Origin: Sva-07 sp964592115
Lineage (GTDB): Bacteria; Actinomycetota; Acidimicrobiia; Acidimicrobiales; Ilumatobacteraceae
NCBI GenBank assembly: GCA_964592115.1
Contig: CAZQCP010000001.1
Span: forward strand, 22,151-86,150
Direction: 5' to 3'
Length of the DNA stretch: 64,000 bases
In this document: piece by piece, positions 42,991 to 50,722 of the stretch
How positions within the stretch are numbered: the stretch's first letter is position 1
Layout: each line of letters starts with the position of its first letter
Notes under the pieces: model-generated
The model's input: the letters and a program-made list of their open reading frames with translations, nothing else
Told to the model about the DNA's origin: nothing
Database searches by the model: none
Translations under genes and position numbers: made by a program

Positions 42991-43576
42991 GGCGCGCCCC
43001 CAGCGATTTCAGCGCGTCGCGCAAGAGGGTGGCCGAGTCGCCGTTGGTCGGCAGCTCGCGCAACACGTCGCGGATCTCGTCGGTCCCGTAGCCGAGGCTG
43101 GTCAACGCATCACGCACGTCGGCGACGGCGGATGCCCCCGATCCGCCGCCCGAGTCGGACGTGGCCAGCTCGGGCACGGCGAGGCGATCGCGCAACTCGA
43201 CGATCAGCCGCTCGGCGGTCTTCTTGCCCACACCGGGCACGAGCGTCAGTGCGGCGACGTCGCTGTTGGCGACGACGTCGAACAGCGCTGACGGCGGATG
43301 GGTGGCGAGGATCGCCATCGCCAGCGCAGGCCCGATGCCGTGCGTACCGATCAGCGTGTGGAACGTGGCGCGCTCGTCGCGGGCGGTGAAGCCGAACAGC
43401 GTCTGGGCGTCCTCGCGGACGTGATGATGGATGTACAAGAAGACTGGGCTCGACGGTTCCAGCTCGCTGAGCACACGGGACGTGACGATCACGAGATATC
43501 CGACACCGCCGACCTCGACGAGCACCGTGCCGTCGAGATTGCGTTCGAGCACGGTGCCGCGCAACGAGCCGATCAT
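42983..43576 (-). CDS. ruvA: Holliday junction DNA-binding protein RuvA
   Basis: A 197-residue protein starting MIGSLRGTVLERNLDGTVLV, with DNA-binding helix-hairpin-helix segments (FHTLIGTHGIGPALAMAIL and LTLVPGVGKKTAERLIVELRD). The C-terminal domain III that touches RuvB is ADVRDALTSLGYGTDEIRDV. ATG at 43576 overlaps the ruvC stop by four bases. Confidence 0.95.
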   Translation of the reverse strand: MIGSLRGTVLERNLDGTVLVEVGGVGYLVIVTSRVLSELEPSSPVFLYIHHHVREDAQTLFGFTARDERATFHTLIGTHGIGPALAMAILATHPPSALFDVVANSDVAALTLVPGVGKKTAERLIVELRDRLAVPELATSDSGGGSGASAVADVRDALTSLGYGTDEIRDVLRELPTNGDSATLLRDALKSLGARRA

Positions 43577-44151
43577 GGAGCGACCCCGCTGGCCTGACGA
43601 GACGCGGCCTGACGAGACGCGGTCTGACGCTGCACTCGGCGGGCGATCGGCGCCATCGCGAGGTGGCAGAGCGCGAGCGCCGCGGCGTCGGCGGCGTCGG
43701 CCGGTGACGGCAGTGCAGCCAGCCCGAGGCGTGCCTGGACCATCTTCTGCACCTGCTGCTTGTCGGCGCCGCCCCATCCGGCGACGGCATTCTTGACCTG
43801 GTTCGGTGTGTACTGGACCACCTCGCACCCGGCGAGCGCAGCTTCGGCGAGGGCGAGCCCACTGGCTTGGCCGACGCTCATGGCGGTGCGCACGTTGACC
43901 TGGAAGAACACTTGCTCGACGGCCACGACATCGGGCGCGAACTCGGCGATCAGGGCCGCGAGCTCGAGGCGCAGCGCGGCGAGCCGGTGCGGCAGTTCGT
44001 GGGTCCGCGGCGTGGTGACGACGCCGAGCGATCGAGCCCGTGGCTGGCCGGAGCCTCTCCCGTCGACGACGGCATATCCGCAGCGGGTCAGTCCGGGATC
44101 GATCCCGAGCACCCGATAGGCCGACTCACGTGGCGCAGTATTGGCGAACAC
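43573..44151 (-). CDS. ruvC: Crossover junction endodeoxyribonuclease RuvC
   Basis: A 192-residue RNase H-fold resolvase. Catalytic acidic residues are seen in VLGIDPGLTRCGYAVVDG, VVAVEQVFFQVNVRTAMSVG and the late PADAADAAALALCH. The start is given as GTG 44151; an in-frame GTG at 44112 (VLGIDPG) would be a shorter option. TACGCT 8 bases before 44151 supports the longer form. The C-terminal tail is encoded by a 15-base direct repeat (43593-43607 and 43608-43622) that adds two AASRQ-like units. Confidence 0.94.
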   Translation of the reverse strand: MFANTAPRESAYRVLGIDPGLTRCGYAVVDGRGSGQPRARSLGVVTTPRTHELPHRLAALRLELAALIAEFAPDVVAVEQVFFQVNVRTAMSVGQASGLALAEAALAGCEVVQYTPNQVKNAVAGWGGADKQQVQKMVQARLGLAALPSPADAADAAALALCHLAMAPIARRVQRQTASRQAASRQASGVAP

Positions 44152-44159
44152 AGGTTCGT

Positions 44160-44165
44160 AGCGTA
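44160..44165 (-). promoter_or_regulatory. Putative leaderless -10 box of ruvC
   Basis: TACGCT on the minus strand, 8 bases before the GTG at 44151, between ruvC and bcp. Confidence 0.4.
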
Positions 44166-44193
44166 GTCCCGGCGAACCGATCGAGTCGGGATC

Positions 44194-44649
44194 TCAGTCG
44201 GAGATCTTGGCGAGCTCGCCGATCAGTTCCTTGACCGGCCGGAACGTCAGCCCGGCGATCGCCCGGTGCGCGTACCGGATGACGCCGTCGGCGTCGATGA
44301 TGAACACGCTGCGCCGCGGGAACCCGATCGGCCCGAGCGTGCCGTACGCCGCGGCGACGACCTTGTCCGTGTCGGCGAGCAGCGGGAAGCCGAACCCGTG
44401 CTTGGTGGCGAAGCTCTCGTGGCTCGCCACGTCCTGCGCGGAGATCGCCAGCACCTGCGCGTTCATCTCCCCGAACTGGCTGAGGTCGTCGTTGTAGCTG
44501 TTGAGCTGCTTGGTGCAGATCGGCGTGTCGTCGCCCGGGTAGAACACGAGCACGACGGGCCGGCCGCGGTACGACGACAGCGAGCATTCACTGCCGCCGG
44601 TAGCCGGCAAGGTGAAGTCGGGCGCCTCGTCGCCGACGCCGATACTCAC
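44194..44649 (-). CDS. bcp: Thioredoxin-dependent peroxiredoxin, Bcp type
   Basis: A 151-residue peroxiredoxin that reduces peroxides. The N-terminus GVGDEAPDFTLPATGGSECS and the peroxidatic site FYPGDDTPICTKQLNSYND (Cys45) fit the Bcp/PrxQ group. The resolving Cys five residues later, seen in many Bcp proteins, is replaced by Asn, so it is a 1-Cys form or uses Cys22. GTG at 44649 overlaps yebC by four bases. Confidence 0.9.
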   Translation of the reverse strand: MSIGVGDEAPDFTLPATGGSECSLSSYRGRPVVLVFYPGDDTPICTKQLNSYNDDLSQFGEMNAQVLAISAQDVASHESFATKHGFGFPLLADTDKVVAAAYGTLGPIGFPRRSVFIIDADGVIRYAHRAIAGLTFRPVKELIGELAKISD

Positions 44650-45395
44650 GATGTGAGGGCCTCCATCAACTCGTCGCTGATGTCGAAGTTGGAGAACACG
44701 TCTTGCACGTCGTCGTTGTCCTCGAGCGCTTCGAGGATGTTCAACACGGCCTTCGCGTCGCTGCGCTCGGTGACGGGCACGAGGTTGTCGGACACCATCG
44801 GCGAGTCGGCGGAGATCACCTCGATGCCGGCAGTGTCGAGGGCGGCCTTGATGTCGTAGACGCTCGACGGCTCGGTCATGATCCGGAACGCCCCGTTGCT
44901 CTCGGCAACGATGTCGTCAGCTCCGGCTTCGAGCGCGGTCATCATCACCGTGTCCTCGTCGAGACCCTCACCGGTGAGGATCACGCCGCGGCGGTGGAAC
45001 TGCCAGCTCACGGCGCCCGGCTCGGCCATCGACCCACCGAGTTTGGTGAACACGCTGCGGATGTCGGCGCCGGTCCGGTTGCGGTTGTCGGTCAGCACGT
45101 CGATCATCAGCGCCACACCACCCGGTGCGTACCCCTCGTACATGATGCTCTCGTAGTTGCCGCCGTCGTCGGCACCGGTGCCGCGCTTGATCGCCCGGTC
45201 GATGGCGTCGTTGGTCATGCGTCCCGCCTTCGCCTTCTGGACGGCGGTGCGCAGCGTCGGGTTGGCGTCGACGTCGCCGCCGGTCTTGGCGGCGACTTCG
45301 ATCTGCCGGGCGAGCTTGGCGAAGAGCTTGCCGCGCGCCTTGTCGGCGGCGCCCTTCTTGTGCTTGATCGTTGCCCACTTGGAATGGCCGGACAT
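44646..45395 (-). CDS. yebC: YebC/PmpR family translation or transcription factor
   Basis: A 249-residue member starting MSGHSKWATIKHKKGAADKA, with RGTGADDGGNYESIMYEGYA and GGVALMIDVLTDNRNRTGAD, all family hallmarks. Members bind DNA or, as recently shown for some, ribosomes stalled on proline motifs. Its position between pdxT and the ruvCAB block is usual for Actinobacteria. Confidence 0.95.
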   Translation of the reverse strand: MSGHSKWATIKHKKGAADKARGKLFAKLARQIEVAAKTGGDVDANPTLRTAVQKAKAGRMTNDAIDRAIKRGTGADDGGNYESIMYEGYAPGGVALMIDVLTDNRNRTGADIRSVFTKLGGSMAEPGAVSWQFHRRGVILTGEGLDEDTVMMTALEAGADDIVAESNGAFRIMTEPSSVYDIKAALDTAGIEVISADSPMVSDNLVPVTERSDAKAVLNILEALEDNDDVQDVFSNFDISDELMEALTS

Positions 45396-45441
45396 GTCTG
45401 CCTCGTGATTGTGACGGTCGGTCTGCGGTGGTTGTGTGAGA

Positions 45442-46086
45442 TCAGGCCTGGAGTGACTCGACGAACTGGCGGTGGAGCCGGGTGTCGTCGGTCAGTTCCG
45501 GGTGAAACGCCGCCACGGTACAACGTCCGCCACGCACGAGCACAGGATGACCGTCGTGGCGGGCGAGCACGTCGACGTCGGGTCCGACCCGCTCGACGAG
45601 CGGTGCCCGGATGAACACGGCGTGAAACGGCACCACGGCCCCGTGCGCGGCTCGGAGACCCTCGACAGCGAGATCGGCCTCGAAGCTGTCGAGCTGGCGT
45701 CCGTAGCCGTTGCGGCGCACCGTGATGTCGAGCAGGTCGAAACCGCGCTGGTCGGGTCGGGCGTCGCGCACGTCGGTCGCGCACAGGATCATCCCGGCGC
45801 ACGTGCCGAACACCGCAAGCCCGTCGGCGAGGCGGCCCTTCAGCTCGTCGAACAGCCCGCTCGTGGTCAACAAGTGCGACATCGTGGTGCTCTCGCCGCC
45901 GGGCAACACGATCGCGTCGAGCCCGACGAGGTCGGCGGGTGTGCGCACCGGCGGTGCGTCGGCCCCGAGGAGCGTCAGACGTTGCTGATGCGCGGCGAAG
46001 GCGCCCTGTAGCGCCAGGACGCCGATGCGCAGGCCCGTACCGCTCAGGCCGTCACCGCGCAGGCCGTCACCAGCCCCGCTCGGCAT
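45442..46086 (-). CDS. pdxT: Pyridoxal 5'-phosphate synthase glutaminase subunit PdxT
   Basis: A 214-residue class I glutamine amidotransferase that feeds ammonia to PdxS. It starts with an unusual Gly-rich lead of about 17 residues, then RIGVLALQGAFAAHQQRL. The oxyanion motif is VLPGGESTTMSHLL, the nucleophile is in VFGTCAGMILCA, and the His/Glu pair is in AAFHPELTDDTRLH. ATG at 46086 overlaps the end of pdxS by 20 bases. No closer ATG or GTG exists, since the lead is built from repeated GGTGACGGCCTG units. Confidence 0.93.
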   Translation of the reverse strand: MPSGAGDGLRGDGLSGTGLRIGVLALQGAFAAHQQRLTLLGADAPPVRTPADLVGLDAIVLPGGESTTMSHLLTTSGLFDELKGRLADGLAVFGTCAGMILCATDVRDARPDQRGFDLLDITVRRNGYGRQLDSFEADLAVEGLRAAHGAVVPFHAVFIRAPLVERVGPDVDVLARHDGHPVLVRGGRCTVAAFHPELTDDTRLHRQFVESLQA

Positions 46087-46954
46087 ACCGCTGGTTGATC
46101 TCGTCCATCTCGATGCCCGTCATCGGCGCCCCGAGCCCTCGGCTGACCTTGGCGAGGATGTCGGCGTCGTTGTAGTGCGTGGTCGCCTCGACGATCGCCT
46201 TGGCGCGTGGGGCCGGGTCTTCGGACTTGAAGATGCCCGAACCGACGAACACCGCTTGGGCACCGAGTTGCATCGCCATCGCCGCGTCGGCCGGGGTGGC
46301 GAGCCCGCCGGCGCAGAACAGCGGCACTGGCAACACGCCGGTCTCGGCGATCTCTTGCACGAGCGGCAATGGTGCTTGCAGCTGCTTGGCCCAGTCGAAC
46401 AGTTCGGCGGAGTCGGCCTGGGTGATCTTGCGCATGTCGCCGGTGATCGAGCGCAGGTGCCGTACCGCCTCGACCACGTTGCCCGTGCCGGCCTCGCCCT
46501 TGGAGCGAATCATGGCCGCACCCTCGGCGATGCGCCGCAGGGCCTCGCCGAGGTTGGTGGCGCCGCACACGAACGGGACGTCGAATGCGAACTTGTCGAT
46601 GTGGTGCGCCTCGTCGGCCGGGGTGAGCACCTCGGACTCGTCGACGAAGTCGACACCGAGCGCCTGGAGGATCTGCGCTTCGACGAAGTGACCGATGCGT
46701 GCCTTGGCCATGACGGGGATCGACACGGCGGCCTTGATCCCCTCGATCATCTCCGGGTCGCTCATGCGGGCGACACCGCCGTCGCGGCGGATGTCTGCGG
46801 GCACGCGCTCGAGCGCCATGACGGCCACGGCACCGGCGTCTTCGGCGACCTTGGCTTGTTCGGGCGTGACGACGTCCATGATGACGCCGCCCTTCATCAT
46901 CTCGGCCAGTCCCCGCTTGACGGGGAACGTGCCGGTGCTGCGCGTCTCGCTCAT
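46067..46954 (-). CDS. pdxS: Pyridoxal 5'-phosphate synthase subunit PdxS
   Basis: A 295-residue TIM barrel that builds PLP from ribose-5-phosphate, glyceraldehyde-3-phosphate and ammonia. The first part, KRGLAEMMKGGVIMDVVTPE, is nearly invariant in the family. The catalytic Lys residues are in PVMAKARIGHFVEAQIL and in IRSKGEAGTGNVVEAVRHLR. ATG at 46954 with TACACT 6 bases before it. pdxS and pdxT overlap and form one operon with yebC and bcp. Confidence 0.96.
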   Translation of the reverse strand: MSETRSTGTFPVKRGLAEMMKGGVIMDVVTPEQAKVAEDAGAVAVMALERVPADIRRDGGVARMSDPEMIEGIKAAVSIPVMAKARIGHFVEAQILQALGVDFVDESEVLTPADEAHHIDKFAFDVPFVCGATNLGEALRRIAEGAAMIRSKGEAGTGNVVEAVRHLRSITGDMRKITQADSAELFDWAKQLQAPLPLVQEIAETGVLPVPLFCAGGLATPADAAMAMQLGAQAVFVGSGIFKSEDPAPRAKAIVEATTHYNDADILAKVSRGLGAPMTGIEMDEINQRYAERGW

Positions 46955-46960
46955 GATGCC

Positions 46961-46966
46961 AGTGTA
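46961..46966 (-). promoter_or_regulatory. Putative leaderless -10 box of pdxS
   Basis: TACACT on the minus strand, 6 bases before the pdxS ATG and 38 bases below the DUF3048 stop. Confidence 0.45.
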
Positions 46967-47003
46967 CGTTCGGCGGTCCCGATCACCGCCGCCCGATTCC
47001 GCG

Positions 47004-48104
47004 TCAGGTGGCGGGGAGGATCTCGATGTTGACGAGGGCGGTGCCGTCGACGATGGCCTGCTCGGGGAGCTCGATCCACGTGTTGCCGACGTTGAGCGCG
47101 ATCGGCTCACCGTCGATCGTGTAGAAGCCGATCGGCTCCGTGTTCGCCTCGCGGCGCCAGACGCCCCCGGTGACCTTGCCGTCGCTCAGGATGTACACGG
47201 GCCCCTCGCCGACCGTCTGCGCTTCGGGGCTGCGGCTGTCGGCCGGGCTCGGCTTGTAGTCGACGCCCATCACGATGACGTTCGTCGCGCCGATGCGGCC
47301 GGTCAGGCTGTCGCTGTGCGGCGCCCCGCGCTGGCTGCGCTCGAACTGGCCGCGCTCGGCGTTCCACGTCCACTCGATGCGCTCGCCGCCGACGGGAAAC
47401 TTGGCCCCGCCGAGCGCGTCGCCGGTGAACTTCTCGTCCGCTTCGAGGTACTCGAACTGCTGGCCGGGCGCACCGGGCTGGAGCGCCGGTGTCTGGGCCC
47501 AGATGTTGTCGGTGCTCGTGTACAGGTTGTGCGGTATCCCGCCGGGGCCGCGCCAGTAGCCGCTGGCGTGGTTCTGGCCCATGTTGAGCAGCGTCGACTC
47601 GTCGATCGCCCGCGTCACGTTCGGGTTGCCGCCGCTCCACACGAACAGCGGGTAGTTGAACGACGTGAACATGTCGATGTCCTGCGTGCGGCCCGATCGG
47701 ATCGGCCCGATCGGATCCGAGCTCTGCGAGTGGAACACCGCCGCGAAGCGGGTGGTGCGACCCTCGACCATCTCTTCGAACACGATGTCGGCCACGCCGA
47801 GCCCGCTGTGGTTCGGGACCGCCCTTGGATTGTTGTCGATCTTGGCGACGAGTGCGGCGCGGGGGATGATCTCGTCGTCGCTCGTGAGCGGCGCGCCGGT
47901 GAGCGGCTGGCGGATCGTCGGCGCGACCGTGGTGGTCGTGGTGCTCGACGAGGTGGTCGTGGTCGGCTTCACGGTGGTCGTGGTCGACGACGAGGTCGTG
48001 GTGGCGATCTCGGTGGAGTCGGCAGAGTCATCTCCGCCGCCGCCACACGCAGCAACGAGCAGGGTGAGTGCCACCAGAACGGCGGCGGGACGGATTCGTG
48101 TCAT
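47004..48104 (-). CDS. DUF3048 domain lipoprotein (YerB-like)
   Basis: A 366-residue predicted lipoprotein. The signal peptide ends in the lipobox LLVAAC at about residues 15-20, so the mature N-terminal Cys would be lipidated. A Ser/Thr linker of about 40 residues follows, built of TTTTSSS runs. The domain has LVAKIDNNPRAVPNHSGLG, VFEEMVEGRTTRFAAVFHSQ and PLFVWSGGNPNV, typical of DUF3048. Function not known. ATG at 48104 forms TGATG with the htpX stop, so the two are cotranscribed. Confidence 0.85.
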   Translation of the reverse strand: MTRIRPAAVLVALTLLVAACGGGGDDSADSTEIATTTSSSTTTTVKPTTTTSSSTTTTTVAPTIRQPLTGAPLTSDDEIIPRAALVAKIDNNPRAVPNHSGLGVADIVFEEMVEGRTTRFAAVFHSQSSDPIGPIRSGRTQDIDMFTSFNYPLFVWSGGNPNVTRAIDESTLLNMGQNHASGYWRGPGGIPHNLYTSTDNIWAQTPALQPGAPGQQFEYLEADEKFTGDALGGAKFPVGGERIEWTWNAERGQFERSQRGAPHSDSLTGRIGATNVIVMGVDYKPSPADSRSPEAQTVGEGPVYILSDGKVTGGVWRREANTEPIGFYTIDGEPIALNVGNTWIELPEQAIVDGTALVNIEILPAT

Positions 48105-49009
48105 CAGAGTTCTCTCAAGAGGGCAATTCGCTCGTCGAGCGGGGGGTGGGTGTCGAACAGCTTGTGAACGCCGCCCAACTTGCCGCCATCGCCGACGCCA
48201 CTCATGGGCTGTTCGATCCACAAGTGTGCCGTAGCCGTGGACGCGGAATGCGTCACCGTCGTATCTTCCTTCAGCTTCTCGAGCGCCGAGATGAGGCCCG
48301 GCGGATACCGGGTGAGCTGACAGGCACTCACGTCGGCGAGCGTCTCGCGGCGGCGAGAGATCGTGGCCTGCATGATCTTGGCCACGATCGGAGCGACCAC
48401 GAGGAGCACGATGCCGACGATCGCCAACGGGTTGGTGCCGTTCTGGCGATCGCCGTGGCGAGCGACGCGGCCGCCGTTCCACCACATCGTGCGGATCGCC
48501 ATGTCGGTCATCAGGGCGACCGCGCCGACCATCGTGACCGCCAGTGTCGACACCAAGATGTCGTAGTTGCGGATGTGGCTGAGCTCGTGGGCGATCACGC
48601 CTTCGAGCTCCACACGGTTCATCTTCTCCAGCAGCCCTGTGGTCACGGCGATCGCCGCATGGTTCGGGTTGCGGCCGGTGGCGAACGCGTTGGGCGCCGG
48701 ATCGTCGATCACGTACACGCCCGGTTTGGGGAGCCCGCCGGCGATGCACAGCCCCTCGACGAGGTTGTGCAGCCGCTGGTACTCGTCGGGCGACGCCGGC
48801 CGAGCTCGGCTGACCGACAGGGCGATCTTGTCCGCCTTCCAGTACGACGTGAACGCGATCGCCGCGCTGATGACCAGGGCGATGATCGTCCACAGCGGGC
48901 CGTTGCCGACCAACGCCCCGATTCCCGCTCCGAGGAGCCCGATCAGCAGGATGAATCCAGCGATCATGAGCGCGCTCCGGCGCTTGTTCGCCTTGATCTG
49001 CTCGAACAT
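48104..49009 (-). CDS. htpX: Membrane zinc metalloprotease HtpX
   Basis: A 301-residue M48 protease that degrades misfolded membrane proteins. Two N-terminal helices are followed by YVIDDPAPNAFATGRNPNHA and the zinc site VIAHELSHIRNYDILVS. Two further helices and RRRETLADVSACQLTRYPPG, with the third zinc ligand Glu, complete the domain. ATG at 49009 chosen over TTG 49012. It pairs with lemA, 10 bases upstream, as in many bacteria. Confidence 0.94.
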   Translation of the reverse strand: MFEQIKANKRRSALMIAGFILLIGLLGAGIGALVGNGPLWTIIALVISAAIAFTSYWKADKIALSVSRARPASPDEYQRLHNLVEGLCIAGGLPKPGVYVIDDPAPNAFATGRNPNHAAIAVTTGLLEKMNRVELEGVIAHELSHIRNYDILVSTLAVTMVGAVALMTDMAIRTMWWNGGRVARHGDRQNGTNPLAIVGIVLLVVAPIVAKIMQATISRRRETLADVSACQLTRYPPGLISALEKLKEDTTVTHSASTATAHLWIEQPMSGVGDGGKLGGVHKLFDTHPPLDERIALLREL

Positions 49010-49019
49010 CAAGAGACGT

Positions 49020-49574
49020 TCAGAACTCGACCGTCGGGGCGGCCTGGGCTGCCTCTTCGGCCTCGAAGTACTCGCGACGGCTGAAGTTGAAGGCCTTGCC
49101 GATGATCACGGTCGGGAACTGGTCGAGCTTGTTGTGGTAGCCGAGCACGCTGTCGTTGTAGAACTGGCGGGCGTAGGCGACGCGGCCCTCGGTTGCGGTC
49201 AGCTCCTCTTGCAGGGCGAGGAAGTTCTGGTTCGCCTTCAGGTCGGGGTATGCCTCGCTCAGCGCGAAGAGCTGGCGCAGGGCACCGCTGAGCAGGTTCG
49301 ATGCCTCGGCCTGCGCGTGCGGCGTGTCGGGGGCAGCGAGGGCTGCGTTGCGGGCCTCCACGACCGACTGCAGCGTCTCGCGCTCGTGGGCGGCGTAGCC
49401 CTTGACGGTCTCGACGAGGTTGGGGACGAGGTCGAGGCGCCGCTTGAGCTGGACGTCGATCTGCGACCAGGCGTTGTCGACCTGGTTGCGCCGCGTGACC
49501 AGGCCGTTGTAGGCGGCGATCACGTAGATCACGAGGATCACGGCGATGCCGACGACGATCAGGATGGGAATCAC
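49020..49574 (-). CDS. lemA: LemA family protein
   Basis: A 184-residue protein with one N-terminal membrane helix (ILIVVGIAVILVIYVIAAYN), then NQVDNAWSQIDVQLKRRLDLVPNLVETVKG, the LemA hallmark, and a helical bundle ending FPTVIIGKAFNFSRREYFE. Role unknown, often linked with HtpX or TPM-domain proteins. GTG at 49574 with TAGACT 7 bases before it. Confidence 0.92.
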   Translation of the reverse strand: MIPILIVVGIAVILVIYVIAAYNGLVTRRNQVDNAWSQIDVQLKRRLDLVPNLVETVKGYAAHERETLQSVVEARNAALAAPDTPHAQAEASNLLSGALRQLFALSEAYPDLKANQNFLALQEELTATEGRVAYARQFYNDSVLGYHNKLDQFPTVIIGKAFNFSRREYFEAEEAAQAAPTVEF

Positions 49575-49581
49575 GGCGTCG

Positions 49582-49587
49582 AGTCTA
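49582..49587 (-). promoter_or_regulatory. Putative leaderless -10 box of lemA
   Basis: TAGACT on the minus strand, 7 bases before the lemA GTG, in the 55-base pimA-lemA space. Confidence 0.45.
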
Positions 49588-49629
49588 GGGGCAGGGTCGC
49601 GCTCGGAGCGGTTGTTCGGTCGCCGACGC

Positions 49630-50721
49630 TCAGGCGACCAGGTCGGCGTAGATCTCCAGGTAGCGGTCGGCGAGGCGGCTCATCGCGAAGCCCTCGGCCC
49701 GATCGGTACCGGCCGTGCGCAGACGCGTCGCGAACGCTTCGTCGGTGAGCGCCCGCTCCAGGGCGCCGCACAGTGCCGCCGCGTCGCCGGGCTCGACGAG
49801 CGCCGCGTCGACGTCGTCCGTGGCGACGTTGCGATAGCCGTCGAGGGCGCTGGCGACGACGGTCGTTCCGGCGGCCATCGCTTCGATCAAGACGACGCCG
49901 AACGACTCACCGCCGAGTGACGGCGCGCAGAACACATCGGCGGCACGCAGCCGGGAGAACTTCTCGGTGTCGTTCGGCCGCCCCAGCCAGTGCAGCCGGT
50001 CGTCGCCCGCCGTGTCCCGCTTGAGATCGGCGGTGTCAGGCCCCTCCCCCGCGATCCAGACCTCGATCGGGCCCCGGTATTGACGCACGGCGTCGACGAG
50101 GACGCGCAGGCCCTTGCGCTCCTCGTGCCGAGCGCAGAAGAACACGACCGGCGGACCGTCGACCGGGCGCGGCCACGGCGGACAGCCCCTGATCTCCTCG
50201 AGGTCGACGCCGTTGAACAACACGTCGTAGTCACCCCCGAGGTAGCCGCCCACGAGCGCCTCGGCGTCCTTCGACACGACCACGCGGCGATCGAGGCGGT
50301 TGGCGATCCGTGTCAGCTGGCGGTGCAAGAAGCGGTAGCTGGTCGATCCCCCCGCAGCGTGGAACGTTCCCACCATCGGCGCGGCGTGGGTCAAGAGCGC
50401 CCCATACGTCGGCCCGGGCGCCAACGGCTCGTGGAGGTGGATGACGTCGAACTCCTCGTCGCGCAAGGCGCGCAGCGTGCGCAGTGTCGCCGAGGGGTCA
50501 GGCGCGAGTGGCGCGATCGAACCGTTGGCAGCGGTCGGCAGCGAGTTGCCCAACGGCGTGACGAAGCTCTCGGGCGGCGGACCGTCGCATGGGCCGAGCA
50601 CCCGGGCCTCGTGGCCGCGGCGGCGCAGCTCGCGAGCGAGACCGAGCACCTGCGCCTGCACCCCGCCGGGAACGGTGAGGCTGTAGGGACAGACGATGCC
50701 GATGCGCAAGCCGACGGGCAC
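49630..50721 (-). CDS. pimA: PimA-like phosphatidylinositol alpha-mannosyltransferase (GT4)
   Basis: A 363-residue GT-B enzyme predicted to transfer mannose from GDP-mannose to the inositol of phosphatidylinositol on the inner membrane face. Motifs match PimA closely: RIGIVCPYSLTVPGGVQAQVL, VIHLHEPLAPGP, and the donor site RAADVFCAPSLGGESFGVVL followed by IEAMAAGTTVVAS, with the E-x7-E pair. GTG at 50721 is one base after the stop of the GGDEF/EAL gene. patA and pgsA lie upstream in the same direction, the PIM gene order of mycobacteria. Confidence 0.87.
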   Translation of the reverse strand: MPVGLRIGIVCPYSLTVPGGVQAQVLGLARELRRRGHEARVLGPCDGPPPESFVTPLGNSLPTAANGSIAPLAPDPSATLRTLRALRDEEFDVIHLHEPLAPGPTYGALLTHAAPMVGTFHAAGGSTSYRFLHRQLTRIANRLDRRVVVSKDAEALVGGYLGGDYDVLFNGVDLEEIRGCPPWPRPVDGPPVVFFCARHEERKGLRVLVDAVRQYRGPIEVWIAGEGPDTADLKRDTAGDDRLHWLGRPNDTEKFSRLRAADVFCAPSLGGESFGVVLIEAMAAGTTVVASALDGYRNVATDDVDAALVEPGDAAALCGALERALTDEAFATRLRTAGTDRAEGFAMSRLADRYLEIYADLVA

Positions 50722-50722
50722 G

